Source: Gordonia shandongensis DSM 45094
Lineage (GTDB): Bacteria > Actinomycetota > Actinomycetes > Mycobacteriales > Mycobacteriaceae
Length of the DNA stretch: 64,000 nt
Direction of reading: 5' to 3'
Assembly (NCBI RefSeq): GCF_000423025.1
Contig: NZ_AUHE01000001.1
Coordinates: 434,001 to 498,000 of the forward strand
Each line of letters opens with the position of its first letter. The first letter of the stretch is position 1. Of the stretch, positions 16,390-26,292 are shown one piece after another. A program made the position numbers and the translations under genes. The notes beneath the pieces are model-generated. The model was not told the DNA's origin, did no database searches, and was given only the letters and a program-made list of their open reading frames with translations.

Positions 16390-17012
16390 TCACTGCTCCG
16401 GCGCGGGCTCCGCGGCCGGTTCCGGATCGGTGACCGTCACCATCGCGTGGCGGATCACCTTGTCGCCCAGGCGGTAGCCCACCCGGTAGACGTTTCCGAT
16501 CACGGGGCTGTCCCCGCTTCCATCATTCTGAATCGCTTCGTGGAGTTCCGGGTCGAAAACCTCGCCCGGCTCCGCGAACTTCACCAACTTCTCACCGGCC
16601 AGGACGTCGCCGAGCTTGTCGGCGAACGCCCGCAGCGGCCCCTCGTCGAGGTCGCCGTGCTCACGCGCACGGTCGAGATCGTCGAGGATCGGGAGGAGCT
16701 TCTCCACCAGGATCTGCTTGCCGCGATCGGCGGCCTGCAATTGCTCCTCCGCGCTGCGGCGGCGGAAGTTGTTGAACTGTGCACGTTCCCGCTGCAGAGC
16801 CTCGGTGAGTTCGGCGACCTGGGCGTCGCTTCCCGCGGCGTCGGCCTCGGCCGCCTGCGCCTCGTCGCCCGCGGGCGACTCGGCGGCGGCGTCGGCCGCG
16901 GTCTCCGGCTCACCGCCGGCGGCCGACCCGTCACGCACGTCCCCGGTGTCCGGGGCCGCCCGCTCGTCGTCGGTCACCGCGTTCGGCTCGCGCGCACCGT
17001 CGTCGGGTGAGG

Positions 17013-17016
<4 letters not shown>
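16390..17016 (-). CDS. grpE: Nucleotide exchange factor GrpE
   Basis: A 208-aa co-chaperone that releases ADP from DnaK. An acidic, Ala-rich N-terminal tail (about 1-70) precedes the long coiled-coil helix ([20 protein letters not shown]) and the beta-domain ([21 protein letters not shown]), the most conserved GrpE block. Translation starts at GTG 17016, whose last bases overlap the dnaK stop (GTGA), so GrpE is translationally coupled to DnaK. Confidence 0.95.
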
Positions 17017-18854
<1,838 letters not shown>

Positions 18855-18983
18855 GTGTACCTCCTTGTACGCGGCTTGCTCGTGGCAGCCTGGGTAGTTC
18901 TGAAGCCTGTGTTCTTGAGGCCCCGTTGTTTGTGAGGCCGGGGTGGCCTGCTGGTTCCTCGAAACCTCAGCGCCGACGACTCA

Positions 18984-19012
18984 TGTCTAGTCAACGTCGT
19001 TCGTGACGTCAA
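18984..19012 (-). promoter_or_regulatory. dnaK promoter (-35 TTGACG, 17 bp, -10 TAGACA)
   Basis: On the - strand TTGACG (19012-19007) and TAGACA (18989-18984) are separated by 17 bp. The HAIR element lies 5 bp upstream of the -35 box. Confidence 0.6.
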
Positions 19013-19017
19013 CCCGA

Positions 19018-19038
19018 GTTGAGTCTATAACACTCAGG
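19018..19038. promoter_or_regulatory. HAIR element (HspR operator) of the dnaK operon
   Basis: GTTGAGT-N7-ACTCAGG, 12 of 14 positions identical to the HAIR consensus CTTGAGT-N7-ACTCAAG with exactly the right spacing. Confidence 0.85.
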
Positions 19039-19165
19039 TCTCTTGCCGGTTCCAACGACGGCCACCCCGGATCCATTCCCGAACAGTGCGTCTGCATCAC
19101 TCAACTCTGCTGTGAGCTTGGTCACCGAGGTGCTCGGCGGTGCCCCGTGGCGTGCGGTGCCGGCC

Positions 19166-20527
19166 TCACAACAGGATCTGGGACGCGATGAAGAAGTAGA
19201 TCAGCACGCCCACGCCGTCGCAGATGCTGGTGATGAGCGGCGCCGACGCACTGGCGGGGTCGAGCCGGAACTTCGTCAGCAGGAACGGCAGCGACATGCC
19301 GATCACCGCGCCCACGATGACGATCAACACCATCGACAGCGACACCACCAGCGCGACCTCACCGCCGCCGCGGACGAGGCCGAGCACCGAGACCGCCGCC
19401 GCCATCGTGGCGCCGAGGAGGATCGCCACGCTGAGTTCCTTGCCGAGCAGTCGACCCCAGTCGCGCATCCGGACGTCGCCGGTCGCCAGGGCGCGCACCA
19501 TCAGCGTCGCCGACTGGGATCCGGCGTTGCCGCCGGAGTCGATGAGCAGCGGCAGGAAGAACACCAGCGACACCACCGAACTGATGACGTCCTCGTAGTG
19601 GGCGATGCCCGCGCCGGAGAAGATGTTCCCGAACACCAGGACCACCAGCCACACCACGCGGGAGCGGTACAGCGCCCACACGCCGGCGTCGCGCAGTGAG
19701 ACGGTGAGACCGCCGGCGGCACTCATCCGCCGGAAGTCTTCGGTGGTCTCGGCGGCCTGGATGCCGGCGGCGCGGTCGGTCGTCACGACGCCGACGAGCC
19801 GCCCGTCGTCGACCACCGGGATCGACGCGAACGGGTTCTCGGCGAACAGTTCCACGAGGACTTCCTGATCGTGGTGGGCGTCGACGCTCACCACGGTGTG
19901 GGGCGCCAGGTCGCGCAGCGGGGTGTCGGGGGCGGCCAGCATCACGTCGCGGAGCCCCACGACGCCGACGAGTTCGTCGGAGCCCGAGACCAGGTGAACG
20001 TAGCGTGCGGATTCGGTGCCCGGTCCGGTTCCGCGGAGGCTGTCGACGGCTTCGGATGCGGTGGCGGCGGCCGGGAGCGCGAGGATCGACGGTGTCATGT
20101 TGGCGCCCACCGATTCGGCGGTATACCGCAGGAGTGCACTCACTTCGCCGCGGCGGGCGTCGGGCATCGCGGCGAGGACGCCGCCGCGGCGGTCGCCCAT
20201 CTCTCGGAGGATGCGTCCGGCGGTCGCGATCGGGAGCGGTTCGAGTGCCGTCGAGGCGTCGACGGGGTGGATGCGCCCGAGGAGTCGGGCCGCGGCGTCG
20301 TCGCGGACTCCGGTGAGCAGTCCGGTCAGTTCGCGTGGGCCATGGGCGGCGAACAGTGCGCGGGCCTGCGGTGCGCTGAGGTCGCGGACCTGTTCGGATC
20401 GGTTCTCCCGTCCGGACACTTCGGCACGCCATTCCGCGAGGTTGCAGGCGGGGTCGGCGTCCACTCGCTCGGCGAGGGTGCGGATGCGGCCGAGGACGGC
20501 CAGGGTTTCGGGTTCGTTGCGGTACAC
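19166..20527 (-). CDS. mgtE: Magnesium transporter MgtE
   Basis: A 453-aa Mg2+ channel/transporter. The cytosolic helical N domain (about 1-140) and the CBS pair (145-265) sense Mg2+, and five transmembrane helices start near 291. The pore/signature region LIDSGGNAGSQSATLMVRAL lies at 328-347. The start at GTG 20527 gives the usual family length and follows AAAGGAA; longer frames upstream lack a ribosome binding site. The gene is divergent from the enoyl-CoA hydratase and preceded by an 860-bp region with possible leader peptides and a hairpin. Confidence 0.93.
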   Translation of the reverse strand: MYRNEPETLAVLGRIRTLAERVDADPACNLAEWRAEVSGRENRSEQVRDLSAPQARALFAAHGPRELTGLLTGVRDDAAARLLGRIHPVDASTALEPLPIATAGRILREMGDRRGGVLAAMPDARRGEVSALLRYTAESVGANMTPSILALPAAATASEAVDSLRGTGPGTESARYVHLVSGSDELVGVVGLRDVMLAAPDTPLRDLAPHTVVSVDAHHDQEVLVELFAENPFASIPVVDDGRLVGVVTTDRAAGIQAAETTEDFRRMSAAGGLTVSLRDAGVWALYRSRVVWLVVLVFGNIFSGAGIAHYEDVISSVVSLVFFLPLLIDSGGNAGSQSATLMVRALATGDVRMRDWGRLLGKELSVAILLGATMAAAVSVLGLVRGGGEVALVVSLSMVLIVIVGAVIGMSLPFLLTKFRLDPASASAPLITSICDGVGVLIYFFIASQILL

Positions 20528-20622
20528 AGCGGTTCCTTTCAGGAATCGACGCAGGCCACCACCGCGCGTCCCCACCGTGATCGCGGGTTTCGGCCGCCGT
20601 GGCATGGCGCACGGCAGCACAC

Positions 20623-20642
20623 GGTCCGGACGTGACCGGACC
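20623..20642 (-). other. Stem-loop in the mgtE leader
   Basis: GGTCCGG (20623-20629) and CCGGACC (20636-20642) form a perfect 7-bp stem with a 6-nt loop, 96 bp before the mgtE start codon. Confidence 0.45.
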
Positions 20643-20781
20643 GACGGAGATCGGCGCACTGAGGCGGCCGCCGAGGCAGGAAGCCGGGCGGCCGCGCCGG
20701 GTGCACCGGGGCGTGACGGTGGGCAGACGTGGTCATCGCCTGCGAGAGACGGCCGCTCGTCGGCGGCCGGATGAACGTCGG

Positions 20782-20850
20782 CTACGAGGTCGGGGCGAGG
20801 CGGCGTGTGATCGCGGCAACGCCCATGGTTCGACGACTTCGACTCTCCAT
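20782..20850 (-). CDS. Possible 22-aa leader peptide upstream of mgtE
   Basis: A short frame of 22 codons starts at ATG 20850 behind AGGGGGTGA (spacing 4-5) and ends 254 bp before mgtE. The peptide is very basic (begins MESRSRRTM; 6 Arg) and has no Cys or Trp. A GATATT box about 42 nt upstream (20897-20892) could be its promoter. Its position suggests a translation-sensing leader like MgtL of Salmonella, but there is no sequence relation and it may be chance. Confidence 0.35.
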   Translation of the reverse strand: MESRSRRTMGVAAITRRLAPTS

Positions 20851-20956
20851 GTCGTCACCCCCTACGCGTCGCCCCCGGACCGGCCGGCTGGAATATCGGT
20901 CTCCACCTGCGGCGGATCGACGCACATCAGCGTCGCGCATCACCGCCGGAGCCAGG

Positions 20957-21124
20957 CTACCCCAACCCGAGTGGTCGCGCGCTCTGGGCAAGAGCAGGCG
21001 CTTTCGCCTGCCAGGATTCACACACGTTGCGCCCGCGCCGACCGCCCCCGTGGTTCGGCTGCCCACATCCGGCCCGGGTCCCGCACTCACGGGACGCGGC
21101 CACTGCGAGGGGCACGTCGCTCAT
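20957..21124 (-). CDS. Possible small protein, 55 aa, with CGTRAG motif
   Basis: A 55-codon frame begins at ATG 21124 and contains ASRECGTRAGCGQPNHGGG and a second Cys at NVCESW. The CGTRAG start resembles small actinobacterial/phage proteins with a CGT-x-AG...C motif. It overlaps the end of a shorter frame with a stronger ribosome binding site. Low confidence. Confidence 0.2.
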   Translation of the reverse strand: MSDVPLAVAASRECGTRAGCGQPNHGGGRRGRNVCESWQAKAPALAQSARPLGLG

Positions 21125-21149
21125 ACCGGTCTTTTACGGTCGTCTTCAT
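21087..21149 (-). CDS. Possible 20-aa small frame with strong Shine-Dalgarno
   Basis: ATG 21149 is preceded by TAGGAGAG at good spacing. The 20-aa product is basic (starts MKTTVKDRYERR). It overlaps the possible 55-aa frame (ATG inside CGGTATGAG). Function unknown; it could be a leader or spurious. Confidence 0.25.
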   Translation of the reverse strand: MKTTVKDRYERRAPRSGRVP

Positions 21150-21390
21150 CCAGCTCTCCTACGGCTGTGTAGCAGTGAGACATACGGCTTGGGTCGGCGG
21201 TGAACCCGCACACCGTGAATGGATACGCGGATTCGCCGCCGGAGCGGATCCTTCTCCGAAGTGGGCCCCGCAGAGCGCCGACAAATCGATCAATAGCAGT
21301 CCGCCCAGGAGGCACCGACACGGGTGGACGTCTCGCGGACTTCGCTGACCACCCGTGCCGAACCGTCGCGACTGCGACATCATGAGAGAT

Positions 21391-22185
21391 ATGACGAACA
21401 TCGACTACGAGGTCCGCGACAGGGTCGCCTACGTGCGGCTGAACAGGCCGGAGAAGCACAACGGTCTCACGCTCGACATGATCGACGACCTCGCGAAGGC
21501 CGCCGACCGCGCGTCGAAGGACGCGTCGCTGCGAGCGGTGATCCTCACCGGTGAGGGACCGTCGTTCTGTTCGGGCCTCGACTTCGCATCGGCAGGCAAG
21601 GAACGGGGCCGCATCATGCGCAACCTCATCCCGAAACGATCCTCGGCCGCCAACAACTTCCAGGCCGCCGGCTGGGCGTGGCGCACCGTCCCGGTACCGG
21701 TGATCGCGGTGATCGACGGCCACTGCTTCGGCGGCGGCCTCCAGATCGCCCTCGCCGCCGACTTCCGCTACGCCGCGCCCGGCGCCGACTTCTCGATCAT
21801 GGAGTCGCGGTGGGGACTGATCCCCGACATGTCCCTGTCGGCGAGCATCTCGCAACTCACCGGCATCGACGTCGCCAAACGACTCACCATGACCGGCGAG
21901 ACCTTCTCCGCCGAACAAGCCGCCCGCTGGGGACTGATCACCGAGGTCAACGACGACCCGATGGCGGCGGCCCACGAATTCATCGACCTCGTCAAACAAC
22001 GCTCACCCGATGCGGTGGCCGCATCCAAATCGCTGTTCGAGAACACCTGGTACAACGGTTCGCGCATGTCGTTCCCCGTGGAGCAGGCCCTGCAGATCAA
22101 ACTCCTACGCGGCCGGAACTCCGAGATCGCACGCAAAGCCGGGATCGCCGGGGAGACACCACAGTTCATCGACCGACAGCTCTGA
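21391..22185 (+). CDS. Enoyl-CoA hydratase/isomerase family protein
   Basis: A 264-aa crotonase-fold enzyme, likely acting on enoyl-CoA esters in fatty-acid oxidation. Visible family blocks are RPEKHNGLTLDMIDDL (substrate loop), AVILTGEGPSFCSGLDF (first oxyanion strand), IDGHCFGGGLQIALAADFRY (second oxyanion Gly) and the ESRWGLIPDM segment, where an acid residue often acts. Here the Glu of the usual ExKxGL is replaced by ESRWGL, keeping a Glu. Two in-frame ATGs (21382, 21391) are possible. It is followed after 3 bp by the histidine kinase, so they share an mRNA. Confidence 0.88.
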   Translation: MTNIDYEVRDRVAYVRLNRPEKHNGLTLDMIDDLAKAADRASKDASLRAVILTGEGPSFCSGLDFASAGKERGRIMRNLIPKRSSAANNFQAAGWAWRTVPVPVIAVIDGHCFGGGLQIALAADFRYAAPGADFSIMESRWGLIPDMSLSASISQLTGIDVAKRLTMTGETFSAEQAARWGLITEVNDDPMAAAHEFIDLVKQRSPDAVAASKSLFENTWYNGSRMSFPVEQALQIKLLRGRNSEIARKAGIAGETPQFIDRQL

Positions 22186-22188
22186 GCC

Positions 22189-23394
22189 GTGCCGCGCACC
22201 GACCGGCCCGCAGCGGCCACCACCGACCCCGCCGCCCTATGGCGGGGCCTCGACGACGACGACCCCGTCGGGCCGCTGTGGCGGGCGGCGCAGATCTTCC
22301 GGGCCGTCAGCTTCGTCTACGCCCTCGGCTTCCAGATCGCCGTCAACGGCGACCTCGACCACCCCGGCGTCACCTGGATCCTGTTCGCCGTCCTCATCGC
22401 CGCCAACATCTGGTGGACCACTGGCTACCTCGCCGGATTCGGTCGACGAACCTGGTTCGTCACCATCGAAGTCCTCGTCTCGGCAGCCATGATGATCTCG
22501 ACGTCGGCCGTCGCCGACGCCGACTGGATCGCCGACAACCAGACCTGGCCGACCACCCTGTGGATGACCAACGCCGTACTGTCCGCGGCGCTGCTGGGCG
22601 GCGCGCGGTGGGGGCTGGCCGGAACCGTGTTCATCGGCCTCGCGAACTACTACGTCAAAGGCGTCTTCGTCCTCAACTTCGGCCGCAACGCGACCGTCAT
22701 CCTCCTCGCCGCGGCCGCCGTCGCCGTCGGGATGGGCGCCTCACGCGCACGCCTCATGCACGCCCGACTCACCGCCGCCATCCGGTTGGCCGCCGAATCC
22801 ACCGAACGCGACCGACTCGCCCGCGAAGTGCACGACGGCGTCCTCCAGGTCCTCGCCCTGATCTCCCGACGCGGCCGCGAAATCGGCGGCCCCACCGAAG
22901 AACTCGCCGCACTGGCCGCCGAACAGGAACGACTGTTGCGGCAACTCATCGCCGCCGGCCCCGCCGCATCGTCGACGTCGCACGACGCGGTACGCGACGT
23001 CGCCGCCGCCCTCCGCGACCTCGCCGCCGACGACGTCCACGTCAGCGCCCCCGCCGAAACCGTGATCCTCGCCGCCGAAACCGTCGACGAGATACTCGCG
23101 GCCGTCGGCAACATCCTGGACAACACCGTCCGCCACGCGGGTCCGGGCGCACAGTCGTTCATCCTCCTGGAAGACCTCGACGACGACATCGTGGTGAGCG
23201 TCCGCGACGACGGCGTCGGAATCGCCGACGGACGTCTCGCCGAAGCCGCCGACGAAGGCCGGTTCGGCGTGGTGCACTCCATCATCGGGCGGATCGAAGC
23301 CCTCGGCGGCCGCGCGCAGCTGGAATCAGCGCCCGGCGCCGGGACAGAATGGGAGCTGACGATACCGGCCGACGGACGACAGGAGCGGGCGTGA
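22189..23394 (+). CDS. Sensor histidine kinase (NarL-type partner, MacS-like)
   Basis: A 401-aa membrane kinase. Four to five hydrophobic segments lie between about 37 and 180. The dimerisation/H-box is ERDRLAREVHDGVLQVL with phospho-acceptor His215. A HATPase_c domain covers about 295-395, with N-box NILDNTVRHA, G1 box DDGVGIADG and G2 box FGVVHSIIGRIEALGG. It begins with GTG 3 bp after the enoyl-CoA hydratase and its stop overlaps the GTG of the response regulator, so the pair is translationally coupled. The stimulus is unknown; no extracytoplasmic sensing domain is present. Confidence 0.9.
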   Translation: MPRTDRPAAATTDPAALWRGLDDDDPVGPLWRAAQIFRAVSFVYALGFQIAVNGDLDHPGVTWILFAVLIAANIWWTTGYLAGFGRRTWFVTIEVLVSAAMMISTSAVADADWIADNQTWPTTLWMTNAVLSAALLGGARWGLAGTVFIGLANYYVKGVFVLNFGRNATVILLAAAAVAVGMGASRARLMHARLTAAIRLAAESTERDRLAREVHDGVLQVLALISRRGREIGGPTEELAALAAEQERLLRQLIAAGPAASSTSHDAVRDVAAALRDLAADDVHVSAPAETVILAAETVDEILAAVGNILDNTVRHAGPGAQSFILLEDLDDDIVVSVRDDGVGIADGRLAEAADEGRFGVVHSIIGRIEALGGRAQLESAPGAGTEWELTIPADGRQERA

Positions 23395-24101
23395 CGATGA
23401 GACCAGACGCCGGCGACCCCGACCCCGCGGGTCCGGCCACGTCCGGCGGATCACTGCGGGTGATGGTCGTCGACGACCATCCGATCTGGCGCGACGGCGT
23501 GGCCCGCGACCTCGCCGACGAGGGGTTCGACGTCGTCGCCACCGCCGACGGGGTGACCGCCGCGGCCGCCCGCGCGGCCGCCGTCCGCCCCGACGTGATC
23601 CTCATGGACATGCAGATGCCCGACGGTTCGGGCGCGGAAGCCACCGCCCGCGTACTGCACGCCCACCCGGGCGCCCGCGTGCTGATCCTCTCGGCGTCCG
23701 ACGAACGCGACGACGTCCTGGAAGCCATCAAAGCCGGCGCCACCGGCTACCTCGTCAAGAGTGCGCAACGCTCCGAACTGGTCGCCGCGGTCCGCGCCAC
23801 CGGCGACGGGCAGGCCGTCTTCACACCCGGTCTGGCCGGGCTGGTGCTCGGCGAGTACCGACGGATCGCCCGCACCCCGCGCGACGACTCCCCGACCCTC
23901 ACCCAGCGGGAGACCGAGGTCCTGCGGCACGTCGCCAAGGGCCTCTCATCGCGGCAGATCGCGACACGCCTGGCGATCAGCCCCCGAACCGTCGAGAACC
24001 ATGTGGGCGCCGCACTGCGGAAACTCCAGCTCGGCAACCGCGTCGAGTTGGCGCGGTACGCGATCGAACACGGCCTCGACCAGGACTCACCGGAGAAGTG
24101 A
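23391..24101 (+). CDS. NarL/LuxR-type response regulator
   Basis: A 236-aa regulator. The receiver domain (about 22-140) has the acidic pocket VVDDH (27-31), phospho-acceptor Asp73 in VILMDMQMPDG, Thr/Ser at ILSASDE and Lys in GYLVKSA. The LuxR helix-turn-helix occupies 165-228 (LTQRETEVLRHVAKGLSSRQ, RLAISPRTVENHVGAALRKL). AGGAG lies 5 nt before GTG 23391; an ATG two codons later is possible. It is coupled to the kinase by a GTGA overlap. Confidence 0.92.
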   Translation: MTMRPDAGDPDPAGPATSGGSLRVMVVDDHPIWRDGVARDLADEGFDVVATADGVTAAAARAAAVRPDVILMDMQMPDGSGAEATARVLHAHPGARVLILSASDERDDVLEAIKAGATGYLVKSAQRSELVAAVRATGDGQAVFTPGLAGLVLGEYRRIARTPRDDSPTLTQRETEVLRHVAKGLSSRQIATRLAISPRTVENHVGAALRKLQLGNRVELARYAIEHGLDQDSPEK

Positions 24102-24162
24102 CCACGATTTCTGCGTAGTTCTGCGCATGTCTCGGCGGCCGGCGGCGACGACGCTGGAAGCC

Positions 24163-26217
24163 ATGAACACCACACCTGATCCGGCAGTCGCCGCCGATCG
24201 CATCGGCGCCGAACTGCGCACGCTCTCCGACCGCGTCGCCGCGGTCTCGTCCGACTTCGCCGAGTTCGCCTCCTCGCTCCCCACCCGGGAGCCGGAGCCC
24301 ACCCGGCCCCCAGCAGCCGCACCGGCCGCCCCCGCAAAGCCGGCGGCCGCCCAGCCCACGGCCGCACCCGCCCAACCGCACTCGGCGGCACCGCACCCGC
24401 CGCAGCCGTACGTCCAGTACGCGACCGGCGGCCAGTGGCCGTACACGCCCCCGCCGACCGCACCCCACTGGCAGGCGAACCCGTGGCAGGGCAATCAGTG
24501 GCGGGGCAACCAGTGGCAGGGCAACCAGTGGCAGGGCAACCAGTGGCAGACCGCCACCCGGGGTGCCGCCGGGCCCGCAACCGCGCATCCCGCCGCGACC
24601 CGCCCGGCACCCGCGCCGTCGCTGTCCGACCGGCTGGCCGCGGCCACCGATCGCGGTCTCGTCGGCAAGATCCTCGCCGCGGTGGGCGTCGCCATCACCC
24701 TGATCGGAGTGGTCCTCCTGCTCGTCCTGGCCGCCCAGGCCGGCATCCTCCGCCCGGAGGTCCGCGTCGCCGGCGGCGCCCTGCTGGCCGCCGCACTGGT
24801 CGCCGTCGGCGCGCGAATCGGTCACCGCGACGAGAAGCGGTCGGGCGCCGCCGCGTTGATCGCCACCGGCACCGCCGCCGCGCTCTTCGACGTGCTGGCC
24901 GCCGCATCGATCTACCAATGGCTCCCCGAAGCGGCGGCCCTGGCACTCGGCTCGCTGATCGCCGGCGGCGGACTGTGGTTCGCCCACCGGTGGGACAGCC
25001 AGACGTTGGGTCTGCTCGTCTCGGTTCCGCTCCTCGTCTTCGCGCCGATCGTCACCGGCGGCGTCGACCTCGTCCTCATCGCGTTCATGCCCGCCTACGC
25101 CGCCGTCACCCTGTGGATCCAGATCGGCCGCGACTGGACGCCGCTGTTCGCGGTGAACACCGCCGCCGCCACGATTCCCCTGCTGGCGGCGACCACGACC
25201 GACGACGTCGCCGCCTGGTTCCTGGCCCCGGCGATCGCCGTGAACATCGTGCTCGCCGTCGTCTCGGCGACACTGCTGCTCTCGACGAGCTCCACCCGGG
25301 TGGTCGTCGGTCTGGTCTCGGTCGCCTCCGGCATCCCGGTGTTCGCGACCCCGGCGATGTTCGACACGCCGCTGCCGTCGGTGGTCGCCGGGATCGCCGC
25401 GCTGGTGTTCGCGTTCGCCGCCGTCGTCACCCGCGGTCGCAGTGGAATCGGCTTCACCGCCCGCATCGGGTGGGCCGTCGCCGCCGCCATCGGGTTCGCA
25501 CTGTCCGTGCTGTTCGCCGTCGGCCCCGACGCCCAGGCGCCCGGCGCCCTCGCGGTGGCGATCGTGATCCTGGCCGTCAGCATCGTGGCCGGCGATCTGC
25601 GTCGCGCCCTGGTGACGGCCGGGACGGTCGCGACCGGTTTCGGTCTGCTCTCCGTCGTCGCCTCCGGCGCCCTTCCGCAATTGTTCTTCTTCGACGGCCT
25701 CACCGACGGCCAGCGGATCACCGTGCTCATCGGGGTCGCCTTCGGCATCGTCGCCGTGACTCTCCTGACCTGGGTGTGGTCCGCCGAGGCCCCCGATGCC
25801 GCCGACCGACTGTGGATCGTGGGCGCCCTGGTCGACCTGTGGCTGGTCACCCAGCTGTGCGTCGCCGTCGCCGCCGTGGCGACCGACGGATCCGGGCAGG
25901 GCTTCCGCACCGGCCACACCGTCGCCACCGTCATCTGGTTCGCATCGGCCGCGGCCGCGCTGATGTGGGCCCGCCGCAACGACGGCGTGATGCGGACCGT
26001 CGCCCTGAGCGCCGGACTGACGTTGATCGCGGCGGCGATCGCCAAACTGTTCCTGTTCGACCTGGCCGCCCTCGACGGATTCCTCCGCGTCACGGCGTTC
26101 CTCGTCGCCGGCATCCTGCTGCTGGGCCTCGGCGTCGCCTACGCGCAGCGACTCACCCGCTCCGAGCCGAACACCCCGAGTCCCGCTCCGCATCCGGCGG
26201 CCGACACACCGCACTGA
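24163..26217 (+). CDS. Large polytopic membrane protein (DUF2339-like)
   Basis: A 684-aa protein. The first 40 residues form a helix with heptad-like spacing (RIGAELRTLSDRVAAVSSDF). Residues about 45-150 are a Pro/Ala/Gln-rich, cytoplasmic-looking linker including five GNQWQ repeats. The rest holds about 15-18 transmembrane helices (from GKILAAVGVAITLIGVVLLL on). The architecture fits DUF2339 proteins, whose function is not known. The start at ATG 24163 lies 61 bp after the response regulator; it may be part of that operon. Nothing points to a transported substrate. Confidence 0.75.
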   Translation: MNTTPDPAVAADRIGAELRTLSDRVAAVSSDFAEFASSLPTREPEPTRPPAAAPAAPAKPAAAQPTAAPAQPHSAAPHPPQPYVQYATGGQWPYTPPPTAPHWQANPWQGNQWRGNQWQGNQWQGNQWQTATRGAAGPATAHPAATRPAPAPSLSDRLAAATDRGLVGKILAAVGVAITLIGVVLLLVLAAQAGILRPEVRVAGGALLAAALVAVGARIGHRDEKRSGAAALIATGTAAALFDVLAAASIYQWLPEAAALALGSLIAGGGLWFAHRWDSQTLGLLVSVPLLVFAPIVTGGVDLVLIAFMPAYAAVTLWIQIGRDWTPLFAVNTAAATIPLLAATTTDDVAAWFLAPAIAVNIVLAVVSATLLLSTSSTRVVVGLVSVASGIPVFATPAMFDTPLPSVVAGIAALVFAFAAVVTRGRSGIGFTARIGWAVAAAIGFALSVLFAVGPDAQAPGALAVAIVILAVSIVAGDLRRALVTAGTVATGFGLLSVVASGALPQLFFFDGLTDGQRITVLIGVAFGIVAVTLLTWVWSAEAPDAADRLWIVGALVDLWLVTQLCVAVAAVATDGSGQGFRTGHTVATVIWFASAAAALMWARRNDGVMRTVALSAGLTLIAAAIAKLFLFDLAALDGFLRVTAFLVAGILLLGLGVAYAQRLTRSEPNTPSPAPHPAADTPH
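24475..24549. repeat. 15-bp tandem repeat, 5 copies, coding for GNQWQ
   Basis: Units GGCAACCAGTGGCAG at 24490, 24505, 24520 and 24535, with a degenerate first copy at 24475. Confidence 0.9.
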
Positions 26218-26240
26218 CCGGCACGGACCCCGGAGACGAC

Positions 26241-26277
26241 GATCGGCGGCCCCTCCCGCACGGAGGGGCCGCCGATC
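26241..26277. terminator. Bidirectional hairpin terminator
   Basis: A perfect 16-bp stem, GATCGGCGGCCCCTCC (26241-26256) with GGAGGGGCCGCCGATC (26262-26277), loop 5 nt, between the convergent DUF2339-like and small membrane protein genes. Confidence 0.85.
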
Positions 26278-26292
26278 GCTGCGCGCGGACGG

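Larger units (their letters stand above)
18855..19165 (-). other. dnaK upstream region, 311 bp, no gene
   Basis: This gap holds the dnaK promoter, the HAIR element and an untranslated leader of about 120 nt. The part next to the mgtE stop (19039-19165) shows nothing recognisable. No coding frame with a plausible start was found. Confidence 0.6.
20528..21390. other. 863-bp intergenic region between mgtE and echA-like gene
   Basis: No conserved gene is visible. On the - strand (towards mgtE) it holds a 7-bp stem-loop and three small frames with fair ribosome binding sites (see separate entries). I see no convincing M-box riboswitch, and no recognisable promoter for the + strand gene. Confidence 0.5.

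Noticed and set aside
14136..16433. 765-aa open frame on the + strand through hspR, dnaJ and beyond
   Set aside because: It crosses several well supported genes on the other strand and shows only low-complexity Arg/Ala/Gly.
20528..21390. Mg2+ riboswitch (M-box) upstream of mgtE
   Set aside because: The conserved M-box core segments were not found; only weak resemblance in an AGGCTACC-type stretch.
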